Source: CAZOKO01 sp964580455 (GTDB lineage: Bacteria; Desulfobacterota; WTBG01). Taken from it: a DNA stretch of 13,814 nucleotides. Made by a program: the position numbers and the translations under genes. The notes beneath the pieces were generated by a model. That model had not been told where the DNA came from. It searched no databases and saw only the letters and a list, made by a program, of their open reading frames with translations. This document shows, piece by piece, positions 6,921 through 13,814 of this stretch (within the stretch, counting starts at the first letter, position 1; every line of letters begins with the position of its first letter). The DNA lies in assembly GCA_964580455.1 (NCBI GenBank), contig CAZOKO010000074.1, positions 1 through 13,814 on the forward strand, given 5' to 3'.

Positions 6921-8300
6921 ATGAATCCACGTATTAAATGGACCTCCTTTTTATTTAAGTTGTTTATTTCCTTGTTTATCCTGTCTTTTTCCCTTCCACA
7001 AGCATGGGCAGGTTTCATCTTTGAGTTCGACCCCCTGTTTACCTCCGAAGCAAAGTATGATGATAATATCTATTTAACTAGATCTAACACCCGAAGCGAT
7101 TGGATTACTACAGTTTCACCAGGCTTTATGGCTTCAATTTCACATCCTCGTCTTAATGCTGAGGTGGAATACAAGCCAGGTTTTGTCTACTTCCTCCACA
7201 ATCCTCAACATGACTATACAAGACAGGAAGTTAATTTTAATGCTATCATGGAGCTTACCCCTCACCTGACCTTCTCGCTCTTTGAACGCTACCTCCGTGC
7301 AAATGAACCAGACCTGGAAGAAATGATTGATACTGACTATGAAAGAAGTCTAAGGAGAGAAACACGCTTCATGTTTAACAGAAATATTATCGCTCCCCAG
7401 CTTGAATATCGCTTTGGAAGAGAAAATCTCATCAGACTCTACTACAGAAACACCAACTATAGATCTGAGGATCATGATGAAGACGACTATCGTGAAAATT
7501 ACCTGGAAAATGAAATAGAATACTGGTTTAACATAAGAAACGGCATCAATATAATAACCCATTGTACAAAAGGTAACTTTGATATAGATACAGATATACT
7601 AAATAGCGTTGATACCACCGCACGATACAGACATCGCTTTACATCCCATTTTGAGTTGTATGGTGAATACGGGGTAGGAGCAACAGATTTTGAGGAAAGA
7701 AGAATTTTCAGAAGATTAGATGATAGAAGAAAGATTCAGTTGGACTCGGAAGATGTAGAAGACTACAATATTCGCAAATTCAATGTAGGCTTTGAATGGC
7801 TGCTTCCTCGAAACCTACGCATTGAAGGACGTATGGGATATTTCTGGAGAGATGGAGTTGGAAACAGAGATGACCAGGGCATCAATTCCTTATTCGAAAT
7901 CGAAAAAACTACCAGAAATCTTATTCTTAATTTGCGCTGGGAAAGTGGATATTCTGCCAGTTTTTTTGCAATCCGTGATTCAGGATTTTCTGAATTCTGG
8001 AGGATATCAACCAATTTAACCTATAATTACCGCGATCGATTGGAATTTTTAATTAGAGGCTCCTATGGATACAACGAGTACACCGAAGATAGAGAAGATA
8101 CAGGTTTTGAGTTTGATGATAGAGAAGATTATAGATATACCGTAAATACAGCAATTACTTATCATATGCTGAGAAACTATCATTTTCTAAGCGATCTGTC
8201 CCTTGAAATTGGATTTAATCATGTTGAGCTTGACTCCAACTCAGATGGTTCTTACTACATCAACAATCGATGCATCGGAAAGCTTACTGCAACATTCTAA
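6921..8300 (+). CDS. Outer-membrane beta-barrel protein of EPS cluster
   Basis: The 459-residue protein starts with a clear signal peptide (residues 1-30, hydrophobic core FKLFISLFILSFSLPQAWA, cleavage after AWA). The rest has alternating aromatic and polar strands typical of outer-membrane barrels. Examples are AEVEYKPGFVYFL, LIRLYYRNTNYRS and FNVGFEWLLPRNLRIEGRMG. It ends in a beta-signal-like LTATF with terminal Phe. Predicted loops are rich in Asp, Glu and Arg (DEDDYREN, DDREDYRY). Its position directly after the export lipoprotein and before the Wzz and kinase genes resembles the uncharacterised barrel of XrtA/PEP-CTERM EPS loci. It may help polysaccharide leave the cell or anchor it, but no biochemical role can be read from the sequence. 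The ATG at 6921 has only a weak ribosome binding site; the signal peptide position supports it. Confidence 0.8.
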   Translation: MNPRIKWTSFLFKLFISLFILSFSLPQAWAGFIFEFDPLFTSEAKYDDNIYLTRSNTRSDWITTVSPGFMASISHPRLNAEVEYKPGFVYFLHNPQHDYTRQEVNFNAIMELTPHLTFSLFERYLRANEPDLEEMIDTDYERSLRRETRFMFNRNIIAPQLEYRFGRENLIRLYYRNTNYRSEDHDEDDYRENYLENEIEYWFNIRNGINIITHCTKGNFDIDTDILNSVDTTARYRHRFTSHFELYGEYGVGATDFEERRIFRRLDDRRKIQLDSEDVEDYNIRKFNVGFEWLLPRNLRIEGRMGYFWRDGVGNRDDQGINSLFEIEKTTRNLILNLRWESGYSASFFAIRDSGFSEFWRISTNLTYNYRDRLEFLIRGSYGYNEYTEDREDTGFEFDDREDYRYTVNTAITYHMLRNYHFLSDLSLEIGFNHVELDSNSDGSYYINNRCIGKLTATF

Positions 8301-8337
8301 GTTCTACAGTGATAAGCACCCTCTGGAACTTAATGCT

Positions 8338-8352
8338 GATTTTAAGAAAATC
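8338..8352. terminator. Weak hairpin after the beta-barrel gene
   Basis: GATTTT-AAG-AAAATC forms a perfect 6-bp stem about 38 bases after the barrel stop codon. It is not followed by a strong T-run, so it is at best a weak terminator or an mRNA-stabilising hairpin. Confidence 0.25.
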
Positions 8353-8510
8353 CTTTAAAAATAAATAGATAAGAAACAGAAAAAATACTTTTGTGCTTTT
8401 TAGTTCAAAGATAAAATTATTTCAATTTTCTCGATCAGACCCGGCCCAGGGATATCCAATAATATCAAATAGTTAAGACCAACTCATATATTTTGTTATT
8501 CCACTATTGA

Positions 8511-8526
8511 TGGCATTTAAATTGCT
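8511..8526 (+). promoter_or_regulatory. Sigma-54 promoter (-24/-12)
   Basis: TGGCATTTAAATTGCT matches the consensus TGGCAC-N5-TTGCW at the invariant GG (8512-8513) and GC (8524-8525), with correct spacing. Transcription would begin near 8537, about 87 bases before the ATG at 8624. It probably serves the degenerate receiver/GGDEF gene and perhaps the three EPS genes after it, under the NtrC-type activator at 4591. Confidence 0.65.
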
Positions 8527-8623
8527 TAATGATGGTCTGTAATAATGCCTTTACAAACAATAAAAAATCCTAACTTCTTTTACAACAACGATAAAAACGA
8601 ACTTCATTGCTACAGGAACTACC

Positions 8624-9523
8624 ATGAGAAACAAAAAGATTCTTTTATTGGATACTGAAAAGAATGTTCTTCTTACCTACCAGACAGTTTTAAAAGAGGA
8701 AGGTTACCAGGTAGATATCGCTACCAGTGAGAAGGAAGCAATAGAAAAACTCTCTAACCAGAGTTATGCAATATTAATCACCGAGCTTTATTTGAAAGGC
8801 AAAGATACAATCAATCTGATAAAACAAACTAAGCGATACCACCCTGAAACTTATATCATAATGATAACTGCTATTTCCCTGATTGCAGATATTTATGAAG
8901 AAATTATAATTGCCGGTGTTGATGATTACTTTACAAAACCTTTTTCCTCAAGAGGTTTATTAGTAAATATCAAAAAGGGTCTGAAACGAAGAGCAATAGT
9001 CTTAAAAAACGTCCAGCTTGAAGAAAGATTGAGAAACATGGAACTTCTATTCTCCTCCGATCCCTATTATAGTGATGAAAACAAGGTAATCTGCAACAAT
9101 CTTTACTTTCGTAAAAGATTGCAAGATGAGATAATGCGAGCCAAAAGATATAATCACCAATTCTCTCTTGTCTTGTTCGATATCAACCATTCAGACAATG
9201 AAAATAAACTTCCGGAACCTGAGAATAAGCAGAACATATCAAACGAACTATCAAAGATCATTTTGAAAAATACTCGTCATACCGATGTTATAACAAGACA
9301 TAATGGAAGTTTTGCTTTAATATTGCTTGAAACATCAAATGATGGGACTAGAATTTTAACCGGGAGATTGCAAGATCAGATTATAAATACCCCCTTGATT
9401 AAGGATAAGCCACACTACCAACAAATAATTGAAAACTTTAAAATTGACCACATTTCTTACCCGGATCAGTCTGAATTTATCCACAAGTGGGTGAGTGAAG
9501 CTGAAAAGAAATGGGACAATTAA
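8624..9523 (+). CDS. Degenerate receiver plus degenerate GGDEF-like signalling protein
   Basis: The 299-residue protein has a receiver-like N-terminus (residues 4-122). The acidic pair is D10 and T11 (then E12), the phosphoacceptor position holds E54 (ILITELYLKG), while T82 and K105 are kept. Glu here may mimic the phosphorylated state. A linker helix (about 124-143) leads to a GGDEF-like fold: DPYYSDENKVICNNLYFRKR replaces the usual DPLTGLYNR region, LVLFDINH matches the first metal-site strand, and TDVITRHNGSFALILLETS corresponds to the strand bearing the signature, where NGSF replaces GGDEF. The region between, normally holding the conserved G-GD metal/substrate motif, is diverged. It should not make c-di-GMP and is more likely an adaptor or regulator. 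AGGA at 8614-8617 supports the ATG. A sigma-54 promoter precedes it and the Wzz-type gene follows after about 100 bp. Confidence 0.85.
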   Translation: MRNKKILLLDTEKNVLLTYQTVLKEEGYQVDIATSEKEAIEKLSNQSYAILITELYLKGKDTINLIKQTKRYHPETYIIMITAISLIADIYEEIIIAGVDDYFTKPFSSRGLLVNIKKGLKRRAIVLKNVQLEERLRNMELLFSSDPYYSDENKVICNNLYFRKRLQDEIMRAKRYNHQFSLVLFDINHSDNENKLPEPENKQNISNELSKIILKNTRHTDVITRHNGSFALILLETSNDGTRILTGRLQDQIINTPLIKDKPHYQQIIENFKIDHISYPDQSEFIHKWVSEAEKKWDN

Positions 9524-9556
9524 GTTTGTTATTTAGTAACTATTCAGCTTCCTTTC

Positions 9557-9599
9557 ATTCCTGCGAAACCTGTCCTCGACCTGATCGGGGAGCAGGAAT
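9557..9599. repeat. Palindromic intergenic repeat (ATTCCTGC type)
   Basis: The outer arms ATTCCTGC (9557-9564) and GCAGGAAT (9592-9599) are perfect complements. An inner stem pairs TCCTCGA (9573-9579) with TCGGGGA (9585-9591), allowing one T-G pair, around a 5-base loop. It resembles the common interspersed 'CATTCCTGCGAA...GCAGGAATC' element. It lies between the receiver/GGDEF-like and Wzz-type genes and is clearly more GC-rich than its flanks. Confidence 0.7.
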
Positions 9600-9631
9600 C
9601 TAAATCAAGTTAAAATAAGTAAGTATTGAAA

Positions 9632-11110
9632 ATGATAGAAGAAGTAAAGACTCTCACAATTATTGACTACCTGGAAATTGCCTGGCGCCGCAAATGGTTA
9701 ATTATTATTCCATTTCTGTTAATTATGCCTGTTGCTATTGCACTTTGCCTTGTACTCCCTAAGATTTATAAAGCCGGCACAACTGTTCTGGTGATTCCAC
9801 AGAAAGTGCCTGATTCTTTCATCAAATCAACCGTAACCATGAATCCCAGTGAATATCTGAATGTAATTTCTCAAGAAATTATGAGCAGGACCCGTCTTGA
9901 GAAAATAATCAATGAACTATCACTCTTCCCCGAACAAAATAAAAAGGTACCAATTGAAAATCTAATCTCTATTATGAGGAAGAATATAGACCTCGAGATT
10001 CATTCAGCCAATCGAAATAGAGGTGTTTCATCATTTACCATATCTTATCAGGGCGAAAATCCACAGGCAGTAATGTTAACTGCCAATCGGATTTCTTCCC
10101 TTTTTATTGAAGAGAATTTAAAAAGCAGAGAGCAACAGGCAAAAAAAACTACTGATTTTCTTTCAAGTGAACTGGGCTCACTTAAAGTAATACTTGAAGA
10201 ACAGGAAAAAATAATAAGTAAATTCAAACAAAGTTACCTAGGAAGTCTACCTGAGCAGCGTGATGCAAACTTGAGAATGCTGGATCAACTGATTCTCCAA
10301 AGACAAAGAATTACTGACGAACTTAATGACACAGAAAACCGCAAGTTCTTACTTCAACAACAACTGCTCCAATCTGATAGCCTGCTTCCAGCAGCAAATG
10401 ATGAACAGAGCGTTTTTCCTGCTGGCTCACTTCAGGCTCGGATAAGCGAAACGAAAAGAAGAATCACTAAACTTCAAAACAAATATACTGAGGAGCATCC
10501 TGATGTTATATCAGCAAAAGCAGAATTACAGAAACTTTTAGCTCAATCAAACAACAGATACGAAAGCAACAATATTCATGAAGAAACAGGTTCCCCCTTC
10601 GGGAGTGAAATTAACCGTCAACTGCTCGCCTTAAACCTTGAAATAAAGACACTGAAAAATGAAGACAGCATAATCAAAAAGAAAATTTCAAGTTACCAGT
10701 CAAGGGTTGAAATGGCTCCAAAACTTGAACAAGAAATGGCTTCTCTAACACGTGATTATAAAAACACCAAAAGTGCCTACGATGAACTCATGCAAAAACG
10801 TTTAGAAGCAGCACAGTCTGAAAAATTAGAGATTAACCAACAGGGAGAACAATTCAAGGTCCTGGATCCAGCTAAATTACCGCTAAGGCCATTTAAACCG
10901 GACCGACTCAAAATCCTTTTAATAGGATTCATGCTATCTCTCGGTCTGGGTGGAGGCTTAGTATTCTTAATGGAATATCTTGACCAATCATTTTATAGTG
11001 TAAAAGACATTGAGTCTTATCTGGAACTACCGGTTCTGGCATCAATTCCCTTAGTATCCACAAAAAATCATGAAAAATCACTGCCTAAACTTTTGTCTAT
11101 ATTTTTGTAA
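9632..11110 (+). CDS. Wzz/GumC-type polysaccharide chain-length determinant
   Basis: From ATG 9632 the product has 492 residues. A Wzz N-terminus (TIIDYLEIAWRRKWLII) leads into a first membrane helix (about 22-44). A large periplasmic part follows, rich in charged coiled coil (about 165-250 and 260-395, including TKRRITKLQNKYTEEHPDV and LEQEMASLTRDYKNTKSAYD). Then come the Pro-rich PFKPDR motif and a second membrane helix (about 427-448, GFMLSLGLGGGLVFLMEY) and a short cytoplasmic tail. Such proteins oligomerise in the inner membrane and set polymer length with a partner tyrosine kinase. The kinase is a separate gene 39 bp downstream, as in XrtA-type EPS clusters, rather than fused as in Wzc. 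A TTG at 9626 could add two residues (MK); neither start has a strong ribosome binding site. Confidence 0.92.
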   Translation: MIEEVKTLTIIDYLEIAWRRKWLIIIPFLLIMPVAIALCLVLPKIYKAGTTVLVIPQKVPDSFIKSTVTMNPSEYLNVISQEIMSRTRLEKIINELSLFPEQNKKVPIENLISIMRKNIDLEIHSANRNRGVSSFTISYQGENPQAVMLTANRISSLFIEENLKSREQQAKKTTDFLSSELGSLKVILEEQEKIISKFKQSYLGSLPEQRDANLRMLDQLILQRQRITDELNDTENRKFLLQQQLLQSDSLLPAANDEQSVFPAGSLQARISETKRRITKLQNKYTEEHPDVISAKAELQKLLAQSNNRYESNNIHEETGSPFGSEINRQLLALNLEIKTLKNEDSIIKKKISSYQSRVEMAPKLEQEMASLTRDYKNTKSAYDELMQKRLEAAQSEKLEINQQGEQFKVLDPAKLPLRPFKPDRLKILLIGFMLSLGLGGGLVFLMEYLDQSFYSVKDIESYLELPVLASIPLVSTKNHEKSLPKLLSIFL

Positions 11111-11149
11111 CATACTCTAGACCGGATTAACTAACTGAGGTATTCATAA

Positions 11150-12139
11150 ATGGGAAGAATATACAACGCATTAAAAAAAGCAGAAAAAGAAGCCAAAATT
11201 ATCAGGGAAAAGCGTCTAACTCCTGGCAAAATAACCACACTTCCTGAAATAAAAAAAGAATCTGCACATATTATCCCGGACAGGCAGAAGGATAAAACTA
11301 ATGATGTTCATGAAATAACCGAAACGAACAAAGTAACCAGTCTGAAATTGATGACTGAGGGTGATGTTCATAAAAAGAGTGCAACCATAAAGCATTCCTT
11401 TTTGAACATACTTAAAAAAGTGGGGGGAGATGTTACTCTGGGATCATTAACTAACAGGAACCTATTTACTATTCAGGAACCCAACTCTCTTGCTGCCGAA
11501 CAATACAGAATTTTAAGAGCTCGCATCTTAAGTTTTACAAAAGAAAAAAATATGAAAACATTCCTTATTACAAGCTGTTTGCCCGGGGAAGGTAAATCCA
11601 CAGTATCTTCAAACCTGTCAATTTGTATTGCTAACAGCATAAATGAACATGCCCTGTTGATAGACTGTGATCTTAGGAGACCAAGCATTCATAAAATTTT
11701 TGGATTAGATAACAGTAGTGGTTTATCCAACTATCTTAATGAAGATATAGATCTATCTCAAGCTATGAATAAAACAGAAGTAGAAAAACTTACAATTATC
11801 CCAGCAGGCCATATTCCCAACAACCCTTCTGAACTACTTTCATCAAATAAAATGTTTGACCTGATACAGGAGATAAAGGAACGATATAACGATAGGTATG
11901 TTATTTTCGATTCAACACCCATATACCAAGCACCAGATCCGACAACACTGGCCAAGCATATTGATGGAATTATTCTGGTGGTAAAATCAGGAGAAACCAA
12001 TCGTGAGATAATAGCAAAAATGGTTGAATATCTTGGCAAAGACAAGATTTTGGGTATTGTTTTCAATATGACACAGGAACCCATAAGATCGTATTACTAT
12101 TACTATAATTATAATTACTATTACTCCTCAGAACAGTAA
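11150..12139 (+). CDS. BY-kinase-type tyrosine autokinase (CpsD/EpsD-like)
   Basis: The 329-residue cytoplasmic protein begins MGRIYNALKKAEKEAK, the usual N-terminal helix of this group. A poorly conserved charged linker (about 20-100) follows. The P-loop kinase domain has EQYRILRARI (117-126), Walker A SCLPGEGKST (142-151), Walker A' LLIDCDLRRP (169-178) and Walker B YVIFDSTP (250-257). The C-terminal tail has nine tyrosines between residues 315 and 325, the expected autophosphorylation cluster. These kinases cycle between phosphorylated monomers and unphosphorylated rings bound to the Wzz partner, controlling polymer assembly. GAGG at 11137-11140, nine bases before the ATG, supports the start. 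It lies 39 bp after the Wzz-type gene and 81 bp before the glycosyltransferase gene, consistent with one operon. Confidence 0.93.
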   Translation: MGRIYNALKKAEKEAKIIREKRLTPGKITTLPEIKKESAHIIPDRQKDKTNDVHEITETNKVTSLKLMTEGDVHKKSATIKHSFLNILKKVGGDVTLGSLTNRNLFTIQEPNSLAAEQYRILRARILSFTKEKNMKTFLITSCLPGEGKSTVSSNLSICIANSINEHALLIDCDLRRPSIHKIFGLDNSSGLSNYLNEDIDLSQAMNKTEVEKLTIIPAGHIPNNPSELLSSNKMFDLIQEIKERYNDRYVIFDSTPIYQAPDPTTLAKHIDGIILVVKSGETNREIIAKMVEYLGKDKILGIVFNMTQEPIRSYYYYYNYNYYYSSEQ

Positions 12140-12220
12140 CTTATTAAATATTAAGGAATTTACCGTTACCTAAATATTCACACATATACAATAACACACT
12201 TCTGACTTAATGAGAGTAAA

Positions 12221-13612
12221 ATGATTCGTTTATTCAATCAATATTTTCCAGTTCGCAAGATTCTGTTTTTTACAGGGGAATGTGCATTCATTGCTCTGGC
12301 AGTAGTTTTGGCACTCATATTAAATGGTGAGTTTAGTGACTATACAACCAATCCTCTTGTTCTGCTAATCAAAATATTCTTAATAATGACCGTTTACCAG
12401 GTTTCCCTCTTTTTCAGTGACTTTTATAGCTCAGGGGTATCCTGGAGCTATAGGAAACTAACCTATAGATTGATAACCTCTCTTGTTATTGCATTTTTCA
12501 TTATAGTATCTATTTATACTCTGACTTCCGAAACTATATTTAATATAAGCGTACTGACTACCGTGTTAGTTCTCTCACTCGTTTTTCTGTTGCCGTGGAG
12601 GTTTCTCTATAGCTGGTTCACAAAAATAGACAAATACAAAAAGAGAGTTATTATACTCGGTTCGGGTAAATTAGCCAGAGATATCACACGTGAAATTATT
12701 AAGGAGAAAGAACTATCTCTAAACGTTATGGGATTTATAACTAATGATAAAAAACTACAGGGCGTAAGCATTGTAAATCCCAAAGTTCTGGGTGATAACG
12801 AAACACTTTCAAACATAGTAGAAAGTAATAATATAGATAAAATAATAGTTGCTATGGAAGAAAGAAGAGGATCTATTCCTCTCGATGATCTCCTGAGATA
12901 TAAATCTTATGGGATTAAAATCGAGGATGGGGCTAATTTCTATGAAAAGGTAACCAATAAACTTCTGGTTGAATATATCAATCCCAGCGATTTGATCTTT
13001 TGTGATGGATTCAAGCTTTCTTATATCACTATGCTCTTGAAACGCACATATGATATTCTGCTATCATTTGTCGGATTAACTCTCTCCTCCCCTCTATTCC
13101 TGATTCTTCCCTTACTTATAAAACTGGGATCAAAAGGTCCCATCTTCTTTAAACAAAAAAGGGTGGGGAGGAATGAAAAACCATTTTACATATATAAATT
13201 CAGGTCCATGCAGTCTAATGCTGAGGAAAAAACTGGCCCGATTATGTCATTTAAAAATGACAACCGGGTTACCTGGATTGGTAAAATTCTCCGCAAAACA
13301 AGGATTGATGAAATACCACAATTATGGAACATTCTTAAAGGCGATATGAGTTTTGTCGGGCCTCGACCCGAAAGACCCATGTTTGTTGAAAAATTCAATA
13401 AACACATTCCTTTCTATTCACAAAGATTTTCTCTGCGTCCTGGCTTAACCGGGTGGGCACAGATTAGATGCTCATACGCATCAAGTATTGAGCAAACACT
13501 GGATAAACTCAGATACGAGCTTTACTATTTAAAAAACTTCTCACTTCTTTTTGATTTGACCATTATCTTGCGTACAATTAAGGTCGTTCTCTTTGCCAGA
13601 GGAAGCTCGTAG
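12221..13612 (+). CDS. Undecaprenyl-phosphate phosphoglycosyltransferase (EpsB/WbaP-like, XrtA-type)
   Basis: The 463-residue protein has four N-terminal membrane helices (about 12-34, 45-66, 82-102, 108-132). A Rossmann-like cytoplasmic domain (about 140-250, RVIILGSGKLARDI) follows, then a membrane-embedded helix (about 277-301) and the bacterial sugar transferase domain. Catalytic-domain motifs are KRVGRNEKPFYIYKFRSM (313-330), the TRIDEIPQLWNIL segment with D363-E364, and MSFVGPRPERP (376-386). The C-terminus (LRPGLTGWAQIR, then YELYYLKN, then FDLTIILRTIKVVLFARG) is the pattern of the XrtA/PEP-CTERM-associated EpsB subfamily. It transfers a sugar phosphate to undecaprenyl phosphate at the inner membrane, starting EPS repeat-unit synthesis; the sugar cannot be told from sequence. 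The ATG at 12221 has a weak ribosome binding site (GAGAG). Later-acting glycosyltransferases, flippase and polymerase are not in the window. Confidence 0.93.
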   Translation: MIRLFNQYFPVRKILFFTGECAFIALAVVLALILNGEFSDYTTNPLVLLIKIFLIMTVYQVSLFFSDFYSSGVSWSYRKLTYRLITSLVIAFFIIVSIYTLTSETIFNISVLTTVLVLSLVFLLPWRFLYSWFTKIDKYKKRVIILGSGKLARDITREIIKEKELSLNVMGFITNDKKLQGVSIVNPKVLGDNETLSNIVESNNIDKIIVAMEERRGSIPLDDLLRYKSYGIKIEDGANFYEKVTNKLLVEYINPSDLIFCDGFKLSYITMLLKRTYDILLSFVGLTLSSPLFLILPLLIKLGSKGPIFFKQKRVGRNEKPFYIYKFRSMQSNAEEKTGPIMSFKNDNRVTWIGKILRKTRIDEIPQLWNILKGDMSFVGPRPERPMFVEKFNKHIPFYSQRFSLRPGLTGWAQIRCSYASSIEQTLDKLRYELYYLKNFSLLFDLTIILRTIKVVLFARGSS

Positions 13613-13618
13613 TCCACG

Positions 13619-13631
13619 GTTGACAGTCAAC
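13619..13631. repeat. Short perfect palindrome GTTGACAGTCAAC
   Basis: A 6-bp perfect inverted repeat around a single central base, six bases after the glycosyltransferase stop codon. It could be an operator half or a fragment of a longer interspersed repeat. Too short to assign a role. Confidence 0.3.
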
Positions 13632-13714
13632 ATTAAAAACGTAGCAATCAAGTTTTTCTACCATCGGTCTATATTTGTCCAGTTTAGAATAATTATAATA
13701 GATCAACTAACTAC

Positions 13715-13747
13715 AAAAATAGCAAAAAATATATTGCTATTTTTTTT
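13715..13747 (+). terminator. Rho-independent terminator after the EPS genes
   Basis: AAAAATAGCAA (13715-13725) and TTGCTATTTTT (13734-13744) form a perfect 11-bp stem with an 8-base loop, and eight consecutive T's run from 13740 to 13747. The A-run on the 5' side makes it potentially bidirectional. It lies about 100 bp after the glycosyltransferase stop and probably ends this EPS transcript. Confidence 0.75.
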
Positions 13748-13814
13748 ATTTAGCTGTTAAGTAATATGATAAACTAACAACAACAAGCCATTGATTCTAT
13801 TTGAATTCAAGAAA

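Larger units (their letters stand above)
8301..8623. other. Intergenic regulatory region upstream of receiver/GGDEF-like gene
   Basis: This 323-bp gap holds the weak hairpin (8338-8352), a short palindrome GGATATCC (8450-8457), overlapping inverted GATAT/ATATC arms (8451-8466) and the sigma-54 promoter match (8511-8526). The palindrome would sit about 85 bases before the predicted transcription start, a possible activator-binding position, though activator sites are usually a pair of longer palindromes. I see no gene in it. Confidence 0.45.

Noticed and set aside
8624..9523. Active diguanylate cyclase response regulator
   Set aside because: Both the phosphoacceptor Asp and the GGDEF signature are replaced, so activity is unlikely despite the fold similarity.
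9626..9631. TTG start for the Wzz-type gene
   Set aside because: It adds only two residues and has no better ribosome binding site than the ATG at 9632; it cannot be excluded.
12100..12127. TATTAC/TATAAT tract as a microsatellite or promoter
   Set aside because: It is in frame at the 3' end of the kinase gene and encodes the expected tyrosine cluster.

Overview
The window (13,814 bp, fairly AT-rich) looks like part of a chromosome from an uncultured Gram-negative bacterium. Evidence for a Gram-negative cell is an outer-membrane polysaccharide export lipoprotein with a lipobox, an outer-membrane beta-barrel ending in Phe, and an NtrC-type sigma-54 activator. Secreted proteins with thrombospondin type 3 repeats, dockerin-like motifs and 'DVFAVG...ILHYDG' repeats, plus several kinds of palindromic intergenic repeat, suggest a Desulfobacterota-like or neighbouring candidate lineage. 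That placement is inference; no rRNA or other marker gene is present.

Layout. (A) 1-1928: the 3' part of a large secreted repeat protein. It has 52-residue 'TYGG...DGGYI..GST.SFGAG..D.WVLKLD.NGN' repeats, then thrombospondin type 3 repeats, then two dockerin-like motifs. A 2-bp insertion near 235-238 breaks the frame. (B) 1947-2303: the 5' part of a second exported repeat protein, cut off where the next gene begins. (C) 2269-3033, minus strand: a basic 254-residue protein made of five helix-turn-helix repeats and nothing else. (D) 3400-5955: a two-gene signalling operon, a soluble receiver-histidine kinase followed by a full NtrC-family sigma-54 activator. (E) 6202-13612: an exopolysaccharide (EPS) cluster on the plus strand. 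In order it holds an export lipoprotein, an outer-membrane beta-barrel, a receiver/GGDEF-like protein degenerate in both domains, a Wzz-type chain-length protein, a BY-kinase-type tyrosine autokinase with a nine-tyrosine tail, and an EpsB/WbaP-type phosphoglycosyltransferase. A strong intrinsic terminator follows at 13715-13747.

How the genes work together (inference). The glycosyltransferase starts the lipid-linked repeat unit. The Wzz protein and tyrosine kinase control chain length through phosphorylation cycles. The lipoprotein forms the outer-membrane exit and the beta-barrel may assist it. The set resembles the EPS module found with XrtA/PEP-CTERM exosortase systems, but no exosortase or PEP-CTERM protein is visible here. 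A close sigma-54 promoter match (8511-8526) lies before the degenerate receiver/GGDEF gene, and the only sigma-54 activator in the window lies upstream in the same region, so that activator probably drives the second half of the EPS cluster. A good sigma-70-type promoter (6132-6161) lies before the export lipoprotein.

Three intergenic gaps each hold a different palindromic repeat (6035-6079, 6809-6893, 9557-9599). The parts most worth following are the five-HTH protein at a gene breakpoint and the signalling protein whose receiver has Glu instead of the phosphorylated Asp and whose GGDEF signature is lost.
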